A stretch of DNA of 64,000 bases. Origin: Peptoniphilaceae bacterium (GTDB taxonomy: Bacteria > Bacillota > Clostridia > Tissierellales > Peptoniphilaceae). The notes below the pieces were generated by a model. The model had not been told where the DNA came from, did not search any database, and saw only the letters and a list, made by a program, of their open reading frames with translations. Position 1 is the first letter of the stretch. The number at the start of each line of letters is the position of its first letter. The position numbers and the translations under genes were made by a program. The stretch lies in the NCBI GenBank assembly GCA_028726605.1, contig JAQYPV010000003.1, positions 1 through 64,000 of the forward strand, written 5' to 3'. Positions 1 to 7,200 of this stretch are shown in pieces.

Positions 1-222
1 GTCAATGGTGATTTTTCCAACGCCGTCCAGACAGGTTACGAAAGCGTCGCCGCACGATTCATGGGTGCTGATTTCCTCGCCCTTTGCGAATGAGAACAGG
101 GTAATACTTACTGCCGGATTTTGCGCCAGCGTCTTGCTGACTACCTGCCCCTCCTGATAGGAGATCTGCTCCTTCAGCGTCAGAACCTCGGCTTGCGCAA
201 TGTTTTTCATTTTTTTACTCAT
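1..222 (-). CDS. Cupin-domain protein, 3' part cut by window edge
   Basis: The 74 codons seen are the N-terminal part of a small cupin-like protein. The start is the ATG at 222-220, preceded at eight bases by a strong AGGAGG (231-236). Residues such as FAKGEEISTHES and DAFVTCLDGVGKITID match the first half of a cupin barrel, where a conserved His/Glu set binds metal. It follows the 4Fe-4S gene on the same strand with a gap of about 75 bases, so the two are probably co-transcribed. Small cupins next to a ferredoxin-like protein and a Crp/Fnr regulator are common in nitrosative/redox stress loci of anaerobes; that role here is inference. The C-terminus is outside the window. Confidence 0.7.
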   Translation of the reverse strand, partial: MSKKMKNIAQAEVLTLKEQISYQEGQVVSKTLAQNPAVSITLFSFAKGEEISTHESCGDAFVTCLDGVGKITID

Positions 223-296
223 AACAGTCACCTCCTGCAATATAATTTTTTTTATCTGTCGGATATATTCCAAAAACTGAAGAACCGAATCAGAGG

Positions 297-1010
297 TTAT
301 TCCAGAATCTTTCCATCAATCGAGATAGTGACCACCTGCCAGGGAATGAATTTTCCGCTTGCCTGCAATGCTTTTTTAGCAGCTAACTCCAGTCCGCCGC
401 AGCAGGGAACTTCCATCCGCACAATGGTCACGCTCTGGATATTGTTGTTTTGGATAATCTGCGTCAGCTTTTCGCTGTAATCCACGTTGTCCAGCTTGGG
501 GCAGCCAATCAGCGTAACCTTCCCACGCATAAAATCCTCGTGCATTCTGGCATAGGCATATGCGCTGCAATCTGCCGCAATCAGCAACTTGGCTCCTTCA
601 AAATAGGGGGCACCTACTGGAACCAGCTTAATTTGGCAGGGCCACTGCCTCAGCTGTGACTCAGCCTGCATCGGGGCAGAAGGAGCAGATTCCTGCGAAT
701 GCTGGATTCGCTGCATTCGGCTGCCCGGGCAACCCGCATGAACACCAACGGAAGGAGAATTCATTCTGTTCTTATTTCTCATATTTTCCTGCACAGCCTT
801 TTCGTCATAGGCAGCAGCCTCCCGTTCCACAAAGGAAATCGCACCGGTGGGGCAGGTGGGCAGGCAATCGCCCAGACCATCGCAATAATCGTCCCGCAGG
901 AGTTTTGCCTTCCCGTTTACCATGCCGATAGCCCCTTCATGGCAGGCTTCGGCGCAGGCCCCACATCCATTGCACTTTTTTTCGTCTATCTGAATAATTT
1001 CCCGAATCAT
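297..1010 (-). CDS. 4Fe-4S dicluster ferredoxin-type protein
   Basis: A 237-residue protein with an N-terminal ferredoxin domain. The first motif is complete (C13, C16, C19, C23). The second reads CDGLGDCLPTCP, so position 46 is Leu instead of Cys, which is a known variant in this family. The remaining ~170 residues contain several Cys (for example PKLDNVDYSEKL and EVPCCGGLELAAKKAL) and look like an additional domain that may bind a metal centre; I do not know its substrate. It is divergent from the Crp/Fnr gene across a palindromic site and precedes the cupin gene. Likely a redox-stress or electron-transfer protein controlled by the neighbouring regulator (inference). Confidence 0.75.
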   Translation of the reverse strand: MIREIIQIDEKKCNGCGACAEACHEGAIGMVNGKAKLLRDDYCDGLGDCLPTCPTGAISFVEREAAAYDEKAVQENMRNKNRMNSPSVGVHAGCPGSRMQRIQHSQESAPSAPMQAESQLRQWPCQIKLVPVGAPYFEGAKLLIAADCSAYAYARMHEDFMRGKVTLIGCPKLDNVDYSEKLTQIIQNNNIQSVTIVRMEVPCCGGLELAAKKALQASGKFIPWQVVTISIDGKILE

Positions 1011-1072
1011 GTTTGCTTCATCCTTTCTCTTGCGTTTCTGGATTTAGTATACTATCATATGAAATGAAATTC

Positions 1073-1088
1073 TGTTGTTATAACAACA
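1073..1088. promoter_or_regulatory. Perfect 16-bp palindrome, candidate Crp/Fnr operator
   Basis: TGTTGTTATAACAACA is perfectly self-complementary. It lies in the short gap between the divergent 4Fe-4S and Crp/Fnr genes, and its right edge touches the AAGGAG ribosome-binding site (1088-1093) of the regulator. Crp/Fnr dimers bind such two-fold sites, so autoregulation and control of the divergent pair are likely (inference). Confidence 0.6.
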
Positions 1089-1101
1089 AGGAGTGAAAAG
1101 T

Positions 1102-1764
1102 ATGAATTTATCCAATACACAACTGTTTCGAGGACTGGAAGAAGCAGAGATTACATCTCTTTTGGGTTGCCTGAATGCCACAACGCGTAGTTTTCAAAAA
1201 GGAGAGGTAATCCTTTCAGAAGGAAACATCACGGAAAATATCGGGATCTTACTGTCCGGCCTGGCGGTGATCTCCTGCAACGATATCTGGGGCAATACCA
1301 GTATTTTGGGTCATGTTGCGCCCGGCTCTGTATTCGCCGAGGTGTATGCCTGCATTCCGGGGGAGCCGATGTTGGTTACGGTGTCCGCTACGGAGGATAC
1401 ATCCATATTGTTTATGAATGTGGGGCGTGTCCTGGCTACTTGTACCAATGCCTGTCCATTCCACACAAGACTTGTCCGAAATCTGCTGACTGTCTGCGCT
1501 CACAGAAACCTTCAGCTTTCTCAAAGAATCCAGCATACCAGTTCCAAATCCATTCGGGGGCGGTTGATGTCCTATTTTTCGGAATGCGCCAAACGCGCCG
1601 GGAGCAATTCTTTCCTGATCCCCTACAACCGCCAACAGTTAGCTGATTATCTGAATGTGGACCGCAGTACCATGTGTAACGAGCTTTCAAAAATGCAAAA
1701 AGACGGAATTATTGAGTACAGCAAGAATCAATTTTTATTAAAAGATAGCTTGATGTTTCAATAG
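1102..1764 (+). CDS. Crp/Fnr family transcriptional regulator
   Basis: A 220-residue regulator with an N-terminal cyclic-nucleotide-binding-type jelly roll (residues ~10-125) and a C-terminal winged helix with recognition region QQLADYLNVDRSTMCNELSK. I use ATG 1102 rather than GTG 1093 because AAGGAG (1088-1093) lies eight bases before it. The protein has many Cys, including a CTNACPFH stretch near residue 115, but not the N-terminal four-Cys pattern of FNR, so the sensed signal (NO, haem, redox) is not evident. Divergent 4Fe-4S and cupin genes are the likely targets. Family call is firm; the ligand is unknown. Confidence 0.9.
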   Translation: MNLSNTQLFRGLEEAEITSLLGCLNATTRSFQKGEVILSEGNITENIGILLSGLAVISCNDIWGNTSILGHVAPGSVFAEVYACIPGEPMLVTVSATEDTSILFMNVGRVLATCTNACPFHTRLVRNLLTVCAHRNLQLSQRIQHTSSKSIRGRLMSYFSECAKRAGSNSFLIPYNRQQLADYLNVDRSTMCNELSKMQKDGIIEYSKNQFLLKDSLMFQ

Positions 1765-1860
1765 AGAGTATGAGTGATTCATTGTATGTTTTCTGATGAT
1801 CTATTTTATCAAAAAAGATACTTTTAAGTGTCCTTCAAAAATCTCTCAAGCTGTTATATA

Positions 1861-2427
1861 TCAATATGTTATACCTTTCCAATACATGGGAGTCATAACT
1901 TCTGCAATCTCTGGCTGAGTGACATGCCGCAAGGCCCATCTTTTGAACTCCTCAATACCAGTACGGTCTACAATGTAGCCAATATGCTCTTTTCCGCCGG
2001 GAGCATTGGGGTCGGTGTACTCCTTCACATAGTCGTAGGTATTGAGAATGATTTTGATAATACTGTCTTCGTCCACCCACTTGATGAAATCTTCACCCAG
2101 ACGCGGGTTCTTTTTGCCAGTTCTACCCAGCAAAGTAAGTCTATAGTATTTCTTATCTCTACGAGTCCATGCAGCATTCGGACAGGCCAAAACACATTCT
2201 CCACAGCCAATGCATCGCTGCTCATCTCGTTGAGGACGGAAGTTGACTGGCTTCAGAGCCTCAACAGATTTCTTTTTGCAGGCTTTTACACAGGCCCCGC
2301 AGCTAACACAACGATCAGACTCAAGATGAGGTACTGTCATACCCATGATGCCAAAGTCATGCATACGTACTTTGGCACAATCATTGGGTTAACCAGTCAG
2401 AGCAATCTTAAAGTGGAGATCGTGGAT
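1861..2427 (-). pseudogene. asrC: Anaerobic sulfite reductase subunit C, truncated with internal stop
   Basis: The intact part (from Met at 2364) has the AsrC ferredoxin insert CVSCGACVKACKKK and CIGCGECVLACPNAAW, then the typical C-terminal stretch with GRTGKKNPRLGEDF and PGGKEHIGYIVDRTG. Reading further upstream in the same frame gives HFKIALTG-stop-PNDCAKVRMHDFG. In AsrC this is TGCPNDC, part of the siroheme/4Fe-4S ligand motif C-x3-C, so a TAA (2389-2391) stands exactly at the first ligand Cys. The N-terminal half of a normal ~320-residue AsrC is absent, and asrA/asrB are not nearby. It cannot make active sulfite reductase. It lies in the AT-rich decayed segment, which suggests acquired DNA. 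Confidence 0.85.
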
Positions 2428-2497
2428 AGAGTACAATAATGTTCGCAAAAGCTGAATAGGCAATGGAAAAGTCATCGAGGCTCATGTGGGATGATTT

Positions 2498-2704
2498 GTG
2501 ACCAAACAAACAACTTATTCTGTGCAATTTGTTGTTCGCCGCTACAAGATCTCGAAAGCCTCTCTAATGCGCTGGAACCGTCGTTTTGACGGAACCATGG
2601 ACTCGCTAACAGACCGCTCTCATCGCCCAAAAACACCGAGAAACAATGGCAAAGTCGAACGGAGTCACCGCGATGACAATGAGCATTCTACAAAAGCAGA
2701 ATAG
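2498..2704 (+). pseudogene. IS481-type transposase remnant with internal deletion
   Basis: A 68-codon frame that joins the two ends of a transposase. Its N-terminal half (YKISKASLMRWNRRFDGT then SLTDRSHRP) is the helix-turn-helix part. It then jumps directly to RNNGKVERSHRDDNE, which in full-length elements is the end of the DDE catalytic core. The join lies at RPKTPR, where both parental regions carry an RP-x-TP-like sequence, so deletion by short homology is plausible. After DDNE the reading frame is lost: adding one base restores RFYKSR, the usual continuation. The catalytic Asp residues are gone, so the element cannot transpose by itself. Confidence 0.75.
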
Positions 2705-2730
2705 CTGCCGAGAGTCCAGCTCTTGGCAGC
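2704..2730. repeat. Imperfect hairpin after the transposase remnant
   Basis: GCTGCCGAGAG (2704-2714) pairs with CTCTTGGCAGC (2720-2730) with one mismatch and a five-base loop. A T run follows only after a gap (2744-2748), so it is a weak terminator candidate or an end structure of the decayed element. Confidence 0.35.
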
Positions 2731-2778
2731 CATTATGCTTCCTTTTTAGGGACTTTAGGGTCAGCCCCGTGCATCCAA

Positions 2779-2886
2779 TTATTCTTCCATGACTTCCAAC
2801 ATCGTTCTGGCAGTCAGCTTAAAACCGTTTAAAAAAATCAGGCAATCTGTGATGACTTGATTTTCCCTCTCACAATCGGTATATTC
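2779..2886 (-). pseudogene. Orphan 3' gene tail at the accessory/core junction
   Basis: An open frame without a start, ending in TAA at 2779-2781, reads ERENQVITDCLIFLNGFKLT followed by ARTMLEVMEE. It is AT-rich like the segment to its left and becomes meaningless toward the GC-rich dehydrogenase gene that ends at 2903. I read it as the last ~35 codons of a small protein whose 5' part was lost when this segment joined the core chromosome. The FxxGFKLxARTMLEVMEE ending resembles small uncharacterised Lachnospiraceae-type proteins; family not identified with certainty. Confidence 0.35.
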
Positions 2887-2902
2887 CGCTCTCGCGCGCC
2901 GC

Positions 2903-4279
2903 TTACTTCTGCTTCGGCGTAAAGATCAGGTGTTCGTTCACGAAGGCAGTAAAGCCCAACTCGCTCAGCTCGCGGCCATAACCGGAGTTTTTGATGCCGC
3001 CGAAGGGGATTTCCGGAAGCGACGTCCACGCCGAGTTGATGAAAGACATGCCCGTCTCGATCTGAGAAGCCACCGCGCGCGCGTGCTCCGGATTCGCACT
3101 GAAGACGGTGTTCCCGAGACCATAGCTCGAGTCATTGGCGAGTTCAATGGCTTCTTCTTCGTCCTTGACCTTGTAGATGACGGCCACCGGCCCAAAGATC
3201 TCCTGATCGTAGAGCGGGTTGTCCTTGGTGATGCCGGTCAGAACCGTCGGGGCGACGAAGTTGCCCGCATGGTCGATGGGTTCATTGCCGTATTCCAACG
3301 TCGCGCCGTGATCCAACGCCGTCTGAATTTGCTCCAATACGTCCTTTTTGGCCTGCTCGGAGGAGAGCGGTGCCAGCGTCGTCTCCGGATCCATCGGATC
3401 GCCCCACTTCATCTGCTGAAACGCCTCCACCGTCATCTTCACGAAGGCGTCGTAGTGCTTTTCTGTCACGATGAAGCGCTTCGACGAGGTGCAGACTTGG
3501 CCGGCGTTCATCAAGCGCGCCTTCGCGATGATGGGCTGAATCTCATCCAGATCTGCGTCATCCAAAATGATGAACGCGTCGTTGCCGCCCAGTTCCAGCG
3601 TGGACTTCTTGAGGTTCTTGCCCGCTTCCTCGGCGATGGACGCGCCGCCGCGCTCCGAACCCGTGAGGCAGACGCCCGAGACCCGCGGATCCGCGATGAC
3701 GTTTTCCACCTGGTCGTAGTCGATGAAGAGGTTCTGTAACGCGCCGTCCTCAGCGCCCGCCTCATTCACCAGATCTTCAAACGCCTTGGCCGATGTTGGG
3801 CAGATGGACGCGTGCTTCAGAACCATGGGGTTGCCGACGATGAAGTTGGGCGCGAACACGCGCATCACCTGATAAAACGGGAAATTCCAAGGCTCCACGG
3901 CCATGATGATGCCCGTCGACTGGCGCAACACGTAGGCATCGCCGGCCGGCGACTCGAACGGAATGGGTTTCAAGAATTCATCCGCGTGATCGGCAAAGTA
4001 GTCCGCGATCATCGCGCAGAGATACACCTCCGCCTTGCTTTCAGCGATCAGCTTGCCCATGTCCTTGGTCATGACTTCCGCGTAGTGATCCGCATCGCGA
4101 CGCAGCAACTCCGCGATTTTTTTGAGTTGCGCCTTGCGCTCGTCCAGCAGATCTTCTCTGCGCCATTTCTTGTACAAGGCGTGCGCTTTTGTCAAGGCCT
4201 GTTCCACCTGTTCATCCGTATGGCTTTCATATTCCTGCAACACTTCATTCGTAAAGGGGTATTTCGTCTGATAGGCCAT
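2903..4279 (-). CDS. NAD(P)-dependent aldehyde dehydrogenase, succinate-semialdehyde type
   Basis: A 458-residue aldehyde dehydrogenase. I start at ATG 4279 (MAYQTKYPF) because TCCTCCT (AGGAGGA on this strand) lies just before it; a longer frame to 4426 has no such signal. Catalytic residues are visible: EPWNFPF near residue 129 with Asn132, general base Glu229 in STLELGGND, and nucleophile Cys263 in NAGQVCTSSKR. The ELGGNDAFIILDDADLD segment and the ~458 length fit the short succinate-semialdehyde dehydrogenase subgroup. It oxidises an aldehyde to a carboxylate in the cytoplasm, possibly in 4-aminobutyrate or succinate metabolism. It stands alone; its leader contains a strong hairpin (4310-4338). 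Confidence 0.85.
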   Translation of the reverse strand: MAYQTKYPFTNEVLQEYESHTDEQVEQALTKAHALYKKWRREDLLDERKAQLKKIAELLRRDADHYAEVMTKDMGKLIAESKAEVYLCAMIADYFADHADEFLKPIPFESPAGDAYVLRQSTGIIMAVEPWNFPFYQVMRVFAPNFIVGNPMVLKHASICPTSAKAFEDLVNEAGAEDGALQNLFIDYDQVENVIADPRVSGVCLTGSERGGASIAEEAGKNLKKSTLELGGNDAFIILDDADLDEIQPIIAKARLMNAGQVCTSSKRFIVTEKHYDAFVKMTVEAFQQMKWGDPMDPETTLAPLSSEQAKKDVLEQIQTALDHGATLEYGNEPIDHAGNFVAPTVLTGITKDNPLYDQEIFGPVAVIYKVKDEEEAIELANDSSYGLGNTVFSANPEHARAVASQIETGMSFINSAWTSLPEIPFGGIKNSGYGRELSELGFTAFVNEHLIFTPKQK

Positions 4280-4309
4280 GTCATCCTCCTTTGGGTACGG
4301 TTTGGTGAT

Positions 4310-4338
4310 GGCGACCGCCCGGAGTCGGGGGAGTCGCC
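4310..4338 (-). promoter_or_regulatory. Two-step hairpin in the dehydrogenase leader
   Basis: GGCGAC (4310-4315) pairs with GTCGCC (4333-4338), and inside it CCCG (4318-4321) pairs with CGGG (4326-4329) around a four-base loop. It lies about 30 bases before the ATG of the aldehyde dehydrogenase, so it would be in the 5' untranslated RNA. It does not match a riboswitch class I know. A regulatory role is inference. Confidence 0.35.
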
Positions 4339-4426
4339 GAAATGAAATCCGCGAAGAAACCGTTTGGTCTCTCGACTTATTCATTACCCTAAATATGTTA
4401 AAAAATGATAATCTTTTTAATAACAA

Positions 4427-4748
4427 TCAAGGGTTATGAAAAACGCAGCACATTTGAACTTAAAATAGGATATAAAGCATAATTTGACCTGAAAGAAAAC
4501 GCCAAGGCACTCCGGAGCCAAAGGGAGAGGATTTAATGCGCGAAAAATCAATCCTTTTGACGTTGACACTTTTCAAACGGGGCGTCGCACGGCCGGCTGC
4601 GATCGGCCGTCAAGTCAAAACCCCGGCGACGCCACGACGTTTGCGAGGCCGATCTCCTTCGTTAAAATCTTAAAATCGCCCTCGGCTGTGCCTTGGACGT
4701 GGTACACTTAAACTCAGCAGAAGGCATGTGAAAACGATGGGAGGAATT
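4427..4748. other. Gene-free divergent region with nested inverted repeats
   Basis: No gene seen. The left end is AT-rich and probably holds the promoter of the leftward dehydrogenase, although no pair of boxes is convincing. In the middle GGCGTCGC (4581-4588) pairs with GCGACGCC (4626-4633), enclosing ACGGCCG (4589-4595) paired with CGGCCGT (4604-4610). No T run follows. A clear promoter for the rightward nfnAB gene was not found. Confidence 0.4.
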
Positions 4749-7079
4749 ATGTTTGAGATCGTCGCAAAAGAGCAACTCGCCGAAAATATCTTTTCGATGT
4801 CGTTTCTGGCGCCGCGCATCGCCCATTCGTGTGAACCGGGTCAGTTTCTCATCGTGAAAGCAGACGAAGTGGGAGAGCGCATCCCCCTCACCATCGCCGA
4901 TTTCGACCGCCAGGCGGGAACCGTGACCGTGGCCGTGCAGACCATCGGCCTTTCGACGACCAAATTGGGCGGCTATGACGTGGGTCAGAGCGTGCGCGAT
5001 GTCCTGGGGCCGCTGGGGCATCCCTCCGATTTTGTAAACGAACCCGTCGACGCCCTTCAAAAGCAACACTACATCTTCATCGGCGGCGGCCTGGGCATCG
5101 CTCCGGTGTATCCTCAGGTGCGCTACCTCCACGAACGCGGCGTATCCGTGGACGTCATCATGGGCGCGCGCACGAAAGACCTCATCTTCTGGGAAGACAA
5201 AATGCGCGCCGTGGCCGACCACGTGTTCGTGACCACGGACGACGGCACGTACGGCCGTCACGGGCTGGTGACGCAGTGCCTGGAAGAGCTGGTGCACGAT
5301 GAAGGCCGTCAGTACGACCGGTGTGTGTGCATCGGCCCCATGATTATGATGAAGTTCGTGGCTGAGCTCACGGGACCCGAGGGACTCGACATTCCGACCA
5401 TCGTCTCCATGAACCCCATCATGGTGGACGGCACGGGCATGTGCGGCGCGTGCCGCGTCCACGTGGGGGACTCCATCCGATTCGCCTGCGTGGATGGGCC
5501 GGAATTCGACGCCCGTGCCATCGATTTCGACGAAGCGCTGCGCCGGCAGAAGATGTATCGCACGAAAGAGGGCCGCGCGAAATTGCGCGAACAGGACAGC
5601 GAGGAAGGAACGCGCGCCGGGCGAAGCCCCAATGGCGTCGTTGACGCCAACGGCGAGACGCAGTACTTCGACATCCAAAAGCGCGTGCCGGTGGCGGAAC
5701 AGGATCCGCTCGAGCGCTCCATGAACTTCGACGAAGTCTCCTACGGCTACGATTCCCGCGGGGCAGAACTCGAGGCGTCGCGATGTTTGGAGTGCAAGAA
5801 ACCGCGCTGCGTCGAGGCCTGCCCGGTCGCCATCGACATCCCGGGATTCATTCGCGAAGTGAAAACCGGCCATTTGAACGAGGCGTTCGCCATTCTGTCG
5901 GAGGCGTCCAGCCTGCCGGCCGTCTGCGGACGCGTCTGCCCACAGGAGGACCAGTGCGAAGGCGCCTGCGTGCGCGGCGTGAAGGGCGAGCCGGTGTCTA
6001 TTGGCAAATTGGAGCGCTACGTGGCCGACTGGGCGCGAAAAAACCACGTTCAGGCTCCCTTACCGACGGTGACGCGCAAAAACCAGCGCGTGGCCGTCAT
6101 CGGCGCGGGGCCGGCGGGGCTCGCCTGCGCCGGCGACCTGGCGAAGTTGGGCTACGATGTGACCATCTTCGAGTCGCTCCACGAGGCGGGCGGCGTGTTG
6201 CGCTACGGCATTCCCGAGTTTCGTCTGCCGAAGGACGAGGTGGTCACCTATGAAGTCGAAAACGTGAAGCGCCTGGGCGTCCGAATCGAGACGGACGTGT
6301 TCGTGGGACAGAGCGTCACCATTCCGGAACTCATGGAAGAGGAAGGCTACGACGCGGTATTCATCGGCACCGGGGCGGGGCTGCCGCGCTTCATGGGCAT
6401 TCCCGGAGAGAACCTAAACGGGGTGATGTCGGCCAACGAGTACCTCACGCGCAACAACTTGATGCACGCCTACGACCCGCGCTACGACACAAAGATGGAG
6501 AACGGGCGGCGCGTCTTGACCGTGGGCGGCGGCAACGTGGCCATGGACGCCGCGCGCACGGCGTTGCGGCTGGGAGCGGAAAGCCGCATCATGTATCGAC
6601 GCAGTGAGAAAGAACTTCCGGCCCGTGCGGAGGAAGTGGAGCACGCCAAAGAAGAGGGCGTCATCTTTAATTTATTGCAGAATCCCGTGGAGATCCTGGG
6701 CGACGACAAGGGATGGGTGAGTGCCGTGCGTTGCATCAAGATGGAACTGGGCGCGCCGGATGCGTCGGGTCGACGTCGGCCCGTGGAGATACCTGGCTCG
6801 GAGTTCGTCGTGGCCTGCGACACGGTGATCCTGGCCCTCGGTACGAACGCGAATCCCCGTGCGGCGAAGGGTCTGGACGCGCTAAAACTCAATCGCCACA
6901 ACGGCATCGTGGTCGAGGAGCCGTCGGGGCGCACGAATGTGCCGGGCGTCTTTGCCGGCGGCGATGCGGTGACGGGTTCCGCGACGGTCATTCTGGCCAT
7001 GGGCGCCGGACGTTGCGCCGCGCGCGGCATCGACGAATATCTGAGGGAGAAGGCTCAATCTCCGGCGTCGCGACGCTGA
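4749..7079 (+). CDS. nfnAB: Fused NADH-dependent ferredoxin:NADP+ oxidoreductase (NfnA-NfnB)
   Basis: A 776-residue fusion starting at ATG 4749, with GGAGG (4740-4744) just upstream. Residues ~1-280 are the NfnA type: an FAD/NAD-binding ferredoxin-reductase fold with GGGLGIAPVYPQ and a 2Fe-2S motif beginning GTGMCGACRVHVGD. Residues ~310-776 are the NfnB type: two 4Fe-4S motifs (CLECKKPRCVEACPVAID and a CGRVCPQEDQCEGAC region), then FAD and NADPH Rossmann motifs GAGPAGLACAGDLAKLGYD and GGGNVAMDAARTALRLG. In NfnAB enzymes NADPH oxidation is bifurcated to ferredoxin and NAD+, or the reverse. This balances redox carriers in anaerobes. A role as glutamate synthase small subunit is less likely because no large subunit is nearby. 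Confidence 0.85.
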   Translation: MFEIVAKEQLAENIFSMSFLAPRIAHSCEPGQFLIVKADEVGERIPLTIADFDRQAGTVTVAVQTIGLSTTKLGGYDVGQSVRDVLGPLGHPSDFVNEPVDALQKQHYIFIGGGLGIAPVYPQVRYLHERGVSVDVIMGARTKDLIFWEDKMRAVADHVFVTTDDGTYGRHGLVTQCLEELVHDEGRQYDRCVCIGPMIMMKFVAELTGPEGLDIPTIVSMNPIMVDGTGMCGACRVHVGDSIRFACVDGPEFDARAIDFDEALRRQKMYRTKEGRAKLREQDSEEGTRAGRSPNGVVDANGETQYFDIQKRVPVAEQDPLERSMNFDEVSYGYDSRGAELEASRCLECKKPRCVEACPVAIDIPGFIREVKTGHLNEAFAILSEASSLPAVCGRVCPQEDQCEGACVRGVKGEPVSIGKLERYVADWARKNHVQAPLPTVTRKNQRVAVIGAGPAGLACAGDLAKLGYDVTIFESLHEAGGVLRYGIPEFRLPKDEVVTYEVENVKRLGVRIETDVFVGQSVTIPELMEEEGYDAVFIGTGAGLPRFMGIPGENLNGVMSANEYLTRNNLMHAYDPRYDTKMENGRRVLTVGGGNVAMDAARTALRLGAESRIMYRRSEKELPARAEEVEHAKEEGVIFNLLQNPVEILGDDKGWVSAVRCIKMELGAPDASGRRRPVEIPGSEFVVACDTVILALGTNANPRAAKGLDALKLNRHNGIVVEEPSGRTNVPGVFAGGDAVTGSATVILAMGAGRCAARGIDEYLREKAQSPASRR

Positions 7080-7139
7080 GGTAAGCGGCCGAACGGCGCA
7101 GCGTCAGGGCGATCCTCGGAAAAAAGATCACGACAGAAT

Positions 7140-7169
7140 TTGTATGTGTTTTGGACAAAGGGGTATCAT
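7140..7169 (+). promoter_or_regulatory. Candidate promoter of the aminopeptidase gene
   Basis: TTGTAT (7140-7145) and TATCAT (7164-7169) are 18 bases apart, about 30 bases before the start codon. Each box has mismatches, so this is moderate evidence. Confidence 0.4.
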
Positions 7170-7200
7170 AGGACCACTTGTAAAACAGAGAGGAGCACGA

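Noticed and set aside
1828-2439. 203-codon plus-strand frame opposite asrC
   Set aside because: Antisense of the clear AsrC sequence; no family features and no SD.
4662-6047. A 461-codon minus-strand frame opposite nfnAB
   Set aside because: His/Ala/Arg-rich antisense shadow with no ribosome site or domain; nfnAB motifs explain the plus strand fully.
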